Source of the DNA: Pseudeuparius sepicola | Lineage: Eukaryota; Arthropoda; Insecta; Coleoptera; Anthribidae | Assembly: GCA_963920635.1 (NCBI GenBank) | Contig: OY987298.1 | Coordinates: 112,148,035 to 112,212,034 of the forward strand | DNA length: 64,000 nt | Direction: 5' to 3' | In this document: positions 20,401-32,700 of the stretch, one piece after another | How positions within the stretch are numbered: position 1 is the first letter of the stretch | Layout: every line of letters begins with the position of its first letter | Notes under the pieces: generated by a model | Databases searched by the model: none | What the model was told of the DNA's origin: nothing | The model's input: only the letters and a program-made list of their open reading frames with translations | Translations under genes and position numbers: made by a program

Positions 20401-23400
20401 GTCTCTAAGGGTGTCGGAACCGAACAAGTGCTTGAGCCACAATTTGATGAACAGGGAAGGTTCACCGGATTGTTTTGTCTCGATTTTTGAGAAAAAAGTC
20501 CCAGCGACGGGGGGACTAGGGGGCGAGAATAAATATTTCGCGGCTTAGGGTCTCTAAGGGTGTCGGAACCGAACGAGTGCTTGAGCCACAATTTGGTGAA
20601 CAGGGAAGGTTCACCGGATTGTTTTGTCTCGATTTTTGAGAAAAAAGTCCCAGCGACGGGGGGACTAGGGGGCGAGAATAAATATTTCGCGGTTTAGGGT
20701 CCCTAAGGGTGTCGGAACCGAACGAGTGCTCGAGCCACAATTTGGTTAACAGGGAAGGTTCACCGGATTGTTTTGTTTCGATTTTTGAGAAAAAAGTCCC
20801 AGCGATGGGGGGACTAGGGGGCGAGAATAAATATTTCGCGGTTCAGGGTCTCTAAGGGTGTCGGAACCGAACGAGTGCTTGAGCCACAATTTAGTTAACA
20901 GGGAAGGTTCACCGGACTGTTTTTTCTCGATTTTTGAGAAAAAAGTCCCAGGGACGGGGGGACTAGGGGGCGAGAATAAATATTTCGCGGTTCAGGGTCT
21001 CTAAGGGTGTCGGAACCGAACGAGTGCTTGAGCCACAATTTGGTGAACAGGGAAGGTTCACCGGATCGTTTTGTCTCGATTTTTGAGAAAAAAAGTCCCA
21101 GCGACGGGGGGACTAGGGGGCGAGAATAACTATTTCGCGGTTCAGGGTCTCTAAGGGTGTCGGAACCGAACGAGTGCTTGAGCCACAATTTAGTTAACAG
21201 GGAAGGTTCACCGGACTGTTTTTTCTCGATTTTTGAGAAAAAAGTCCCAGGGACGGGGGGACTAGGGGGCGAGAATAAATATTTCGCGGTTCAGGGTCTC
21301 TAAGGGTGTCGGAACCGAACGAGTGCTTGAGCCACAATTTGGTGAACAGGGAAGGTTCACCGGATTGTTTTGTCTCGATTTTTGAGAAAAAAGTCCCAGC
21401 GACGGGGGGGACTAGGGGGCGAGAATAACTATTTCGCGGTTCAGGGTCTCTAAGGGTGTCGGAACCGAACGAGTGCTTGAGCCACAATTTGGTGAACAGG
21501 GAAGGTTCACCGGATTGTTTTGTCTCGATTTTTGAGAAAAAAGTCTCAGCGACGGGGGGACTAGGGGGCGAGAATAACTATTTCGCGGTTCAGGGTCTCT
21601 AAGGGTGTCGGAACCGAACGAGTGCTTGAGCCACAATTTAGTTAACAGGGAAGGTTCGCCGGACTGTTTTGTCTCGATTTTTGAGAAAAAAAGTCCCAGC
21701 GACGGGGGGACTAGGGGGCGAGAATAACTATTTCGCGGTTCAGGGTCTCTAAGGGTGTCGGAACCGAACGAGTGCTTGAGCCACAATTTAGTTAACAGGG
21801 AAGGTTCACCGGATTATTTTATCTCGATTTTTGAGAAAAAAGTCCCAGGGACGGGGGGACTAGGGGGCGAGAATAAATATTTCGCGGTTCAGGGTCTCTA
21901 AGGGTGTCTGAACCGAACGAGTGCTTGAGCCACAATTTGGTTAACAGGGAAGGTTCACCGGATTGTTTTGTCTCGATTTTTGAGAAAAAAGTCCCAGCGA
22001 CGGGGGGGACTAGGGGGCGAGAATAACTATTTCGCGGTTCAGGGTCTCTAAGGGTGTCGGAACCGAACGAGTGCTTGAGCCACAATTTGGTGAACAGGGA
22101 AGGTTCACCGGATTGTTTTGTCTCGATTTTTGAGAAAAAAGTCCCAGCGACGGGGGGACTAGGGGGCGAGAATAACTATTTCGCGGTTCAGGGTCTCTAA
22201 GGGTGTCGGAACCGAACGAGTGCTTGAGCCACAATTTAGTTAACAGGGAAGGTTCGCCGGACTGTTTTGTCTCGATTTTTGAGAAAAAAGTCCCAGCGAC
22301 GGGGGGACTAGGGGGCGAGAATAACTATTTCGCGGTTCAGGGTCTCTAAGGGTGTCGGAACCGAACGAGTGATTGAGCCACAATGTAGTTAACAGGGAAG
22401 GTTCACCGGATTGTTTTGTCTCGATTTTTGAGAAAAAAGTCCCAGCGACGGGGGGACTAAGGGGCGAGAATAAATATTTCGCGGCTTAGGGTCTCTAAGG
22501 GTGTCGGAACCGAACAAGTGCTTGAGCCACAATTTGATGAACAGGGAAGGTTCACCGGATTGTTTTGTCTCGATTTTTGAGAAAAAAGTCCCAGCGACGG
22601 GGGGACTAGGGGGCGAGAATAAATATTTCGCGGCTTAGGGTCTCTAAGGGTGTCGGAACCGAACGAGTGCTTGAGCCACAATTTGGTGAACAGGGAAGGT
22701 TCACCGGATTGTTTTGTCTCGATTTTTGAGAAAAAAGTCCCAGCGACGGGGGGACTAGGGGGCGAGAATAAATATTTCGCGGTTTAGGGTCCCTAAGGGT
22801 GTCGGAACCGAACGAGTGCTCGAGCCACAATTTTGTTAACAGGGAAGGTTCACCGGATTGTTTTGTTTCGATTTTTGAGAAAAAAGTCCCAGCGATGGGG
22901 GGACTAGGGGGCGAGAATAAATATTTCGCGGTTCAGGGTCTCTAAGGGTGTCGGAACCGAACGAGTGCTTGAGCCACAATTTAGTTAACAGGGAAGGTTC
23001 ACCGGACTGTTTTTTCTCGATTTTTGAGAAAAAAGTCCCAGGGACGGGGGGACTAGGGGGCGAGAATAAATATTTCGCGGTTCAGGGTCTCTAAGGGTGT
23101 CGGAACCGAACGAGTGCTTGAGCCACAATTTGGTGAACAGGGAAGGTTCACCGGATCGTTTTGTCTCGATTTTTGAGAAAAAAGTCCCAGCGACGGGGTG
23201 ACTAGGGGGCGAGAATAACTATTTCGCGGTTCAGGGTCTCTAAGGGTGTCGGAACCGAACTAGTGCTTGAGCCACAATTTAGTTAACAGGGAAGGTTCAC
23301 CGGACTGTTTTTTCTCGATTTTTGAGAAAAAAGTCCCAGGGACGGGGGGACTAGGGGGCGAGAATAAATATTTCGCGGTTCAGGGTCTCTAAGGGTGTCG

Positions 23401-25134
23401 GAACCGAACGAGTGCTTGAGCCACAATTTGGTGAACAGGGAAGGTTCACCGGATTGTTTTGTCTCGATTTTTGAGAAAAAAGTCCCAGCGACGGGGGGGA
23501 CTAGGGGGCGAGAATAACTATTTCGCGGTTCAGGGTCTCTAAGGGTGTCGGAACCGAACGAGTGCTTGAGCCACAATTTGGTGAACAGGGAAGGTTCACC
23601 GGATTGTTTTGTCTCGATTTTTGAGAAAAAAGTCCCAGCGACGGGGGGACTAGGGGGCGAGAATAACTATTTCGCGGTTCAGGGTCTCTAAGGGTGTCGG
23701 AACCGAACGAGTGCTTGAGCCACAATTTAGTTAACAGGGAAGGTTCGCCGGACTGTTTTGTCTCGATTTTTGAGAAAAAAAGTCCCAGCGACGGGGGGAC
23801 TAGGGGGCGAGAATAACTATTTCGCGGTTCAGGGTCTCTAAGGGTGTCGGAACCGAACGAGTGCTTGAGCCACAATTTAGTTAACAGGGAAGGTTCACCG
23901 GATTGTTTTATCTCGATTTTTGAGAAAAAAGTCCCAGCGACGGGGTGACTAGGGGGCGAGAATAACTATTTCGCGGTTCAGGGTCTCTAAGGGTGTCGGA
24001 ACCGAACGAGTGCTTGAGCCACAATTTGGTGAACAGGGAAGGTTCACCGGATCGTTTTGTCTCGATTTTTGAGAAAAAAGTCCCAGCGACGGGTGACTAG
24101 GGGGCGAGAATAACTATTTCGCGGTTCAGGGTCTCTAAGGGTGTCGGAACCGAACGAGTGCTTGAGCCACAATTTAGTTAACAGGGAAGGTTCACCGGAC
24201 TGTTTTTTCTCGATTTTTGAGAAAAAAGTCCCAGGGACGGGGGGACTAGGGGGCGAGAATAAATATTTCGCGGTTCAGGGTCTCTAAGGGTGTCGGAACC
24301 GAACGAGTGCTTGAGCCACAATTTGGTTAACAGGGAAGGTTCACCGGATTGTTTTGTCTCGATTTTTGAGAAAAAAGTCCCAGCGACGGGGGGGACTAGG
24401 GGGCGAGAATAACTATTTCGCGGTTCAGGGTCTCTAAGGGTGTCGGAACCGAACGAGTGCTTGAGCCACAATTTGGTGAACAGGGAAGGTTCACCGGATT
24501 GTTTTGTCTCGATTTTTGAGAAAAAAGTCCCAGCGACGGGGGGACTAGGGGGCGAGTATAACTATTTCGCGGTTCAGGGTCTCTAAGGGTGTCGGAACCG
24601 AACGAGTGCTTGAGCCACAATTTAGTTAACAGGGAAGGTTCGCCGGACTGTTTTGTCTCGATTTTTGAGAAAAAAGTCCCAGCGACGGGGGGACTAGGGG
24701 GCGAGAATAACTATTTCGCGGTTCAGGGTCTCTAAGGGTGTCGGAACCGAACGAGTGATTGAGCCACAATGTAGTTAACAGGGAAGGTTCACCGGACTGT
24801 TTTTTCTCGATTTTTGAGAAAAAAGTCCCAGCGACGGGGGAACTAGGGGGCGAGAATAAATATTTCGCGGTTTATGGTCTCTAAGGGTGTCGGAACCGAA
24901 CGAGTGATTGAGCCACAATTTGGTTAACAGGGAAGGTTCACCGGATTGTTTTTTCTCAATTTTTGAGAAAAAAGTCCCAGCGACGGGGGGACTAGGAGGC
25001 GAGAATAACTATTTCGCGGTTCAGGGTCTCTAAGGGTGTCGGAACCGAACAAGTGCTTGAGCCACAATTTGGTGAACAGGGAAGGTCCATCGGATTAATT
25101 TGTTTCGATTTTTGAGAAAAAAGTCCCAGCGACG
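17470..25134 (-). repeat. Left satellite arm, about 51 monomers of 149 bp
   Basis: The unit contains, on the minus strand, CGTCGCTGGGACTTTTTTCT, AAATTGTGGCTCAAGCACTC and GACACCCTTAGAGACCCTGA. A block of about 2,090 bp (14 monomers) is duplicated: 20,218-22,300 matches 22,308-24,390. Overlapping 74-codon frames recur because 149 is not a multiple of 3; none is taken as a gene. Confidence 0.97.
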
Positions 25135-28100
25135 CCCCCTGGTCCCCCCATAGCTGCGACTTTTTTCTCAAAAATCTGGAAAAAAAACAATCCAGTGCAA
25201 CCTTTCCTGTTAACTAAATTGTGGCTCAAGCACTCGTTCGGTTCCGACACCCTTAGAGACCATAAACCGCGAAATATTTATTATCGCCCCCTAGTCCTCC
25301 CGCCGCTGGGACTTTTTTCTCAAAAATCGAGACGAAACAGTCCGGTGAACCTTCCCTGTTCACCAAATTGTGGCTCAAGCACTCGTTCGGTTCCGACACC
25401 CTTAGAGACCCTGAACCGCGAAATATTTATTCTCGCCCCCTAGTCTCCCCGTCGCTGGGACTTTTTTCTCAAAAATCGAGACAAAACAATCCGGTGAACC
25501 TTCCCTGTTCACCAAATTGTGGCTCAAGCACTCGTTCGGTTCCGACACTCTTAGAGACCCTGAACCGCGAAATATTTATTCTCGCCCCCTAGTCCCCCCG
25601 TCGCTGGGACTTTTTTCTCAAAAATCGAGACAAAACAGTCCGGTGGACCTTCCCTGTTCACCAAATTGTGGCTCAAGCACTCGTTCGGTTCCGACACTCT
25701 TAGAGACCCTGAACCGCGAAATATTTATTCTCGCCCCCTAGTCCCCCCGTCGCTGGGACTTTTTTCTCAAAAATCGAGACAAAACAGTCCGGTGGACCTT
25801 CCTTCTTTACCAAATTGTGGCTCAAGCGCTCGTTCGGTTCCGACACCCTTAGAGACCCTGAACCGCGAAATATTTAGTCTCGCCCCCTAGTCCCCCCGTC
25901 GCTAGGACTTTTTTCTCAAAAATCGAGACAAAACAATCCGGTGGACCTTCCCTGTTAACAAAATTGTGGCTCAAGCACTTGTTCGGTTCCGACACCCTTA
26001 GAGACCCTAAGCCGCGAAATATTTATTCTCGCCCCCTAGTCCCCCCGTCGCTGGGACTTTTTTCTCAAAAATCGAGACAAAACAATCCGGTGAACCTTCC
26101 CTGTTCACCAAATTGTGGCTCAAGCACTCGTTCGGTTCCGACACTCTTAGAGACCCTGAACCGCGAAATATTTATTCTCGCCCCCTAGTCCCCCCGTCGC
26201 TGGGACTTTTTTCTCAAAAATCGAGACAAAACAGTCCGGTGGACCTTCCTTCTTTACCAAATTGTGGCTCAAGCGCTCGTTCGGTTCCGACACCCTTAGA
26301 GACCCTGAAACGCGAAATAGTTATTCTCGCCCCCTAGTCCCCCCGTCGCTGGGACTTTTTTCTCAAAAATAGAGACAAAACAATCCGGTGAAATTTCCCT
26401 GTTAACCAAATTGTGGCTCAAGCACTCGTTCGGTTCCGACACCCTTAGAGACCCTGAACCGCGAAATATTTATTTTCGGCCCCAAGTCCAACCGTCGCTG
26501 GGACTTTTTTCTCAAAAATCGAGACAAAACAGTCCGGTGGACCTTCCTTCTTTACCAAATTGTGGCTTAAGCACTCGTTCGGTTCCGACACCCTTAGAGA
26601 CCCTGAACCGCGAAATAGTTATTCTCGCCCCCTAGTCCCCCCGTCGCTGGGACTTTTTTCTCAAAAATCGAGACAAAACAATCCGGTGAAATTTCCCTGT
26701 TAACCAAATTGTGGCTCAAGCACTCGTTCGGTTCCGACACCCTTAGAGACCCTGAACCGCGAAATAGTTATTCTCGTCCCCTAGTCCCCCCGTCCCTGGG
26801 ACTTTTTTATCAAAAATCGAGACAAAACAATCCGGTGAACCTTCCCTGTTCACCAAATTGTGGCTCAAGCACTTGTTCGGTTCCGACACCCTTAGAGACC
26901 CTAAGCCGCGAAATATTTATTCTCGCCCCCTAGTCCCCCCGTCGCTGGGACTTTTTTCTCAAAAATCGAGACAAAACAATCCGGTGAACCTTCCCTGTTC
27001 ACCAAATTGTGGCTCAAGCACTCGTTCGGTTCCGACACTCTTAGAGACCCTGAACCGCGAAATATTTATTCTCGCCCCCTAGTCCCCCCGTCGCTGGGAC
27101 TTTTTTCTCAAAAATCGAGACAAAACAGTCCGGTGGACCTTCCTTCTTTACCAAATTGTGGCTCAAGCGCTCGTTCGGTTCCGACACCCTTAGAGACCCT
27201 GAACCGCGAAATAGTTATTCTCGCCCCCTAGTCCCCCCGTCGCTGGGACTTTTTTCTCAAAAATAGAGACAAAACAATCCGGTGAAATTTCCCTGTTAAC
27301 CAAATTGTGGCTCAAGCACTCGTTCGGTTCCGACACCCTTAGAGACCCTGAACCGCGAAATATTTATTTTCGGCCCCAAGTCCAACCGTCGCTGGGACTT
27401 TTTTCTCAAAAATCGAGACAAAACAGTCCGGTGGACCTTCCTTCTTTACCAAATTGTGGCTTAAGCACTCGTTCGGTTCCGACACCCTTAGAGACCCTGA
27501 ACCGCGAAATAGTTATTCTCGCCCCCTAGTCCCCCCGTCGCTGGGACTTTTTTCTCAAAAATCGAGACAAAACAATCCGGTAAAATTTCCCTGTTAACCA
27601 AATTGTGGCTCAAGCACTCGTTCGGTTCCGACACCCTTAGAGACCCTAAGCCGCGAAATATTTATTCTCGCCCCCTAGTCCCCCCGTCGCTGGGACTTTT
27701 TTCTCAAAAATCGAGACAAAACAATCCGGTGAACCTTCCCTGTTCACCAAATTGTGGCTCAAGCACTCGTTCGGTTCCGACACTCTTAGAGACCCTGAAC
27801 CGCGAAATATTTATTCTCGCCCCCTAGTCCCCCCGTCGCTGGGACTTTTTTCTCAAAAATCGAGACAAAACAGTCCGGTGGACCTTCCTTCTTTACCAAA
27901 TTGTGGCTCAAGCGCTCGTTCGGTTCCGACACCCTTAGAGACCCTGAACCGCGAAATAGTTATTCTCGCCCCCTAGTCCCCCCGTCGCTGGGACTTTTTT
28001 CTCAAAAATAGAGACAAAACAATCCGGTGAAATTTCCCTGTTAACCAAATTGTGGCTCAAGCACTCGTTCGGTTCCGACACCCTTAGAGACCCTGAACCG

Positions 28101-28794
28101 CGAAATATTTATTTTCGGCCCCAAGTCCAACCGTCGCTGGGACTTTTTTCTCAAAAATCGAGACAAAACAGTCCGGTGGACCTTCCTTCTTTACCAAATT
28201 GTGGCTTAAGCACTCGTTCGGTTCCGACACCCTTAGAGACCCTAAACCGCGAAATATTTAGTCTCGCCCCCTAGTCCCCCCGTCGCTAGGACTTTTTTCT
28301 CAAAAATCGAGACAAAACAATCCGGTGAACCTTCCCTGTTCACCAAATTGTGGCTCAAGCACTTGATCGGTTCCGACACCCTTAGAGACCCTAAGCCGCG
28401 AAATATTTATTCTCGCCCCCTAGTCCCCTCGTCGCTGGGACTTTTTTCTCAAAAATCGAGACAAAACAATCCGGTGAACCTTCCCTGTTCACCAAATTGT
28501 GGCTCAAGCACTCGTTCGGTTCCGACACTCTTAGAGACCCTGAACCGCGAAATATTTATTCTCGCCCCCTAGTCCCCCCGTCGCTGGGACTTTTTTCTCA
28601 AAAATCGAGACAAAACAGTCCGGTGGACCTTCCTTCTTTACCAAATTGTGGCTCAAGCGCTCGTTCGGTTCCGACACCCTTAGAGACCCTGAACCGCGAA
28701 ATATTTATTCTCGCCCCCTAGTCCCCCCGTCGCTGGGACTTTTTTCTCAAAAATCGAGACAAAACAATCCGGTGGACCTTCCCTCTTCACCAAA
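25135..28794 (+). repeat. Right satellite arm A, about 25 monomers
   Basis: These are the same units on the plus strand. The first monomer after the centre is the most diverged (25135-25210). From about 26,100 a five-monomer (745-bp) higher-order repeat is visible, marked by a TTTTCGGCCCCAAGTCCAAC variant at 26,411, 27,305 and 28,050. Confidence 0.97.
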
Positions 28795-29159
28795 TTGTGG
28801 CTCAAGCACTCCTTCATTACCAATACCCCTAGAAACCCTGAACTGCGTTTTAAATATTTCCCACCCCAAAGTCCAGCCGTCGCTCGGCCTCAAAAATCAA
28901 GAAATCCATTGGACCTTCCATCTTCACGAAAATGTGGCAAGTACACCTACCTTTACCATAAAAAAATATATTGTTATTATTTGCTAACCATATTTCTTTA
29001 GTCAGTTAAGTACATCCCTTCATGTCTTAAAATATCATTTTTTATTATATGTAATTCATACCTTGAGCTGTAAGTATATTATTGCTAAAATGAAGGTCAG
29101 GGAAATATAATAATCTTCATCACTATATGTTTACACCACGGTAGAAAGATAATCATGTA

Positions 29160-29712
29160 GTTAATTTCAAGCCGTTTTCTAAAATCGTCGCTGCAATCGT
29201 CGCTATGTTCACATTTGCCGCTTGCTTGAAATAGTGAAAATTCGTCGCTGGGATTCGTCGCCAAGTTCACGCCGGTCCAGAATAAGGAAGAAAACTCTAA
29301 GTAAGTACAACATATTGTTACTAAAATCTGTGTGCATTATGAAATTTCGAAGAGATGTAAGAAAATTGAATTTTACAAAAATATGAACACGAATTTATTT
29401 TTGTTACAGATTACACCTCCGATCATCGCTACTGACGGACTCATTCTGCTGCTGCTACGGTTGTTTTTCGACTCGTCTTGCCACTTGAACGAAAAAATTT
29501 AAACCGTAAGTAAAAAAATACCTCTTTTGCTAATGCATTATTAAGTATAAATTAATTTCAGAAAAATGGATTTAAACAAAATCAATTCACGCTCTCTGCT
29601 ACAGTCACAACAGGTTGTTAAACTAAACCAGTTGGATGAAGACACACCGTTTCAAATCTTGGGTGGAAAAATCATCAAAGGAAAATTTGGAGAAAATGCC
29701 ACAATCCGGTGA
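29160..29712 (+). pseudogene. Truncated copy of OB-fold-like gene C
   Basis: Both 5' introns and the ATG (29566) are preserved, and sequence is about 99% identical to 34,831-35,371 at an offset of 5,671 bases. After base 29,700 (codon 45) satellite DNA begins abruptly in mid-monomer. The frame reads three satellite codons and stops at 29,712, leaving 48 residues, less than half the intact 100. The product would lack most of the conserved core, so function is unlikely. Confidence 0.88.
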
Positions 29713-32700
29713 ACCTTCCCTGTTCACCAAATTGTGGCTCAAGCACTCGTTCGGTTCCGACACTCTTAGAGACCCTGAACCGCGAAATATTTATTCTCGC
29801 CCCCTAGTCCCCCCGTCGCTGGGACTTTTTTCTCAAAAATCGAGACAAAACAGTCCGGTGGACCTTCCTTCTTTACCAAATTGTGGCTCAAGCGCTCGTT
29901 CGGTTCCGACACCCTTAGAGACCCTGAACCGCGAAATAGTTATTCTCGCCCCCTAGTCCCCCCGTCGCTGGGACTTTTTTCTCAAAAATCGAGACAAAAC
30001 AATCCGGTGAAATTTCCCTGTTAACCAAATTGTGGCTCAAGCACTCGCGAAATATTTATTCTCGCCCCCTAGTCCCCCCGTCGCTGGGACTTTTTTCTCA
30101 AAAATCGAGACAAAACAATCCGGTGAACCTTCCCTGTTCACCAAATTGTGGCTCAAGCACTCGTTCGGTTCCGACACTCTTAGAGACCCTGAACAGCGAA
30201 ATATTTATTCTCGCCCCCTAGTCCCCCCGTCGCTGGGACTTTCTTCTCAAAAATCGAGACAAAACAGTCCGGTGGACCTTCCTTCTTTACCAAATTGTGG
30301 CTCAAGCGCTCGTTCGGTTCCGACACCCTTAGAGACCCTGAACCGCGAAATAGTTATTCTCGCCCCCTAGTCCCCCCGTCGCTGGGACTTTTTTCTCAAA
30401 AATAGAGACAAAACAATCCGGTGAAATTTCCCTGTTAACCAAATTGTGGCTCAAGCACTCGTTCGGTTCCGACACCCTTAGAGACCCTGAACCGCGAAAT
30501 ATTTATTTTCGGCCCCAAGTCCAACCGTCGCTGGGACTTTTTCTCAAAAATCGAGACAAAACAGTCCGGTGGACCTTCCTTCTTTACCAAATTGTGGCTT
30601 AAGCACTCGTTCGGTTCCGACACCCTTAGAGACCCTGAACCGCGAAATAGTTATTCTCGCCCCCTAGTCCCCCCGTCGCTGGGACTTTTTTCTCAAAAAT
30701 CGAGACAAAACAATCCGGTGAACCTTCCCTGTTCACCAAATTGTGGCTCAAGCACTCGTTCGGTTCCGACACCCTTAGAGACCCTGAACCGCGAAATATT
30801 TATTTTCGGCCCCAAGTCCAACCGTCGCTGGGACTTTTTTCTCAAAAATCGAGACAAAACAGTCCGGTGGACCTTCCTTCTTTACCAAATTGTGGCTCAA
30901 GCGCTCGTTCGGTTCCGACACCCTTAGAGACCCTGAACCGCGAAATAGTTATTCTCGCCCCCTAGTCCCCCCGTCGCTGGGACTTTTTTCTCAAAAATCG
31001 AGACAAAACAATCCGGTGAAATTTCCCTGTTAACCAAATTGTGGCTCAAGCACTCGTTCGGTTCCGACACCCTTAGAGACCCTAAGCCGCGAAATATTTA
31101 TTCTCGCCCCCTAGTCCCCCCGTCGCTGGGACTTTTTTCTCAAAAATCGAGACAAAACAATCCGGTGAACCTTCCCTGTTCACCAAATTGTGGCTCAAGC
31201 ACTCGTTCGGTTCCGACACTCTTAGAGACCCTGAACCGCGAAATATTTATTCTCGCCCCCTAGTCCCCCCGTCGCTGGGACTTTTTTCTCAAAAATCGAG
31301 ACAAAACAGTCCGGTGGACCTTCCTTCTTTACCAAATTGTGGCTCAAGCGCTCGTTCGGTTCCGACACCCTTAGAGACCCTGAACCGCGAAATAGTTATT
31401 CTCGCCCCCTAGTCCCCCCGTCGCTGGGACTTTTTTCTCAAAAATAGAGACAAAACAATCCGGTGAAATTTCCCTGTTAACCAAATTGTGGCTCAATCAC
31501 TCGTTCGGTTCCGACACCCTTAGAGACCCTGAACCGCGAAATATTTATTTTCGGCCCCAAGTCCAACCGTCGCTGGGACTTTTTTCTCAAAAATCGAGAC
31601 AAAACAGTCCGGTGGACCTTCCTTCTTTACCAAATTGTGGCTTAAGCACTCGTTCGGTTCCGACACCCTTAGAGACCCTGAACCGCGAAATAGTTATTCT
31701 CGCCCCCTAGTCCCCCCGTCGCTGGGACTTTTTTCTCAAAAATCGAGACAAAACAATCCGGTGAAATTTCCCTGTTAACCAAATTGTGGCTCAAGCACTC
31801 GTTCGGTTCCGACACCCTTAGAGACCCTAAGCCGCGAAATATTTATTCTCGCCCCCTAGTCCCCCCGTCGCTGGGACTTTTTTCTCAAAAATCGAGACAA
31901 AACAATCCGGTGAACCTTCCCTGTTCACCAAATTGTGGCTCAAGCACTCGTTCGGTTCCGACACTCTTAGAGACCCTGAACCGCGAAATATTTATTCTCG
32001 CCCCCTAGTCCCCCCGTCGCTGGGACTTTTTTCTCAAAAATCGAGACAAAACAGTCCGGTGGACCTTCCTTCTTTACCAAATTGTGGCTCAAGCGCTCGT
32101 TCGGTTCCGACACCCTTAGAGACCCTGAACCGCGAAATAGTTATTCTCGCCCCCTAGTCCCCCCGTCGCTGGGACTTTTTTCTCAAAAATAGAGACAAAA
32201 CAATCCGGTGAAATTTCCCTGTTAACCAAATTGTGGCTCAAGCACTCGTTCGGTTCCGACACCCTTAGAGACCCTGAACCGCGAAATATTTATTTTCGGC
32301 CCCAAGTCCAACCGTCGCTGGGACTTTTTTCTCAAAAATCGAGACAAAACAGTCCGGTGGACCTTCCTTCTTTACCAAATTGTGGCTTAAGCACTCGTTC
32401 GGTTCCGACACCCTTAGAGACCCTAAACCGCGAAATATTTAGTCTCGCCCCCTAGTCCCCCCGTCGCTAGGACTTTTTTCTCAAAAATCGAGACAAAACA
32501 ATCCGGTGAACCTTCCCTGTTCACCAAATTGTGGCTCAAGCACTTGATCGGTTCCGACACCCTTAGAGACCCTAAGCCGCGAAATATTTATTCTCGCCCC
32601 CTAGTCCCCTCGTCGCTGGGACTTTTTTCTCAAAAATCGAGACAAAACAATCCGGTGAACCTTCCCTGTTCACCAAATTGTGGCTCAAGCACTCGTTCGG

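Larger units (their letters stand above)
17097..29159. repeat. Giant near-palindrome built of 149-bp satellite
   Basis: The left flank (17097-17470) and right flank (about 28795-29159) are inverted copies with only scattered mismatches. They include diverged terminal monomers and a non-satellite end reading TACATGATTATCTTTCTACC inward. Between them the satellite runs on the minus strand to 25134 and on the plus strand from 25135. The arms are unequal (about 8.0 and 4.0 kb) and carry different orders of monomer variants, so the inversion is not a simple mirror copy. Confidence 0.92.

Noticed and set aside
17097..29159. Palindrome as a pure assembly or chimeric-read artefact
   Set aside because: The arms differ in length, in monomer variant order and by scattered substitutions, which a fold-back read error would not produce. 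Long-read confirmation is still desirable.
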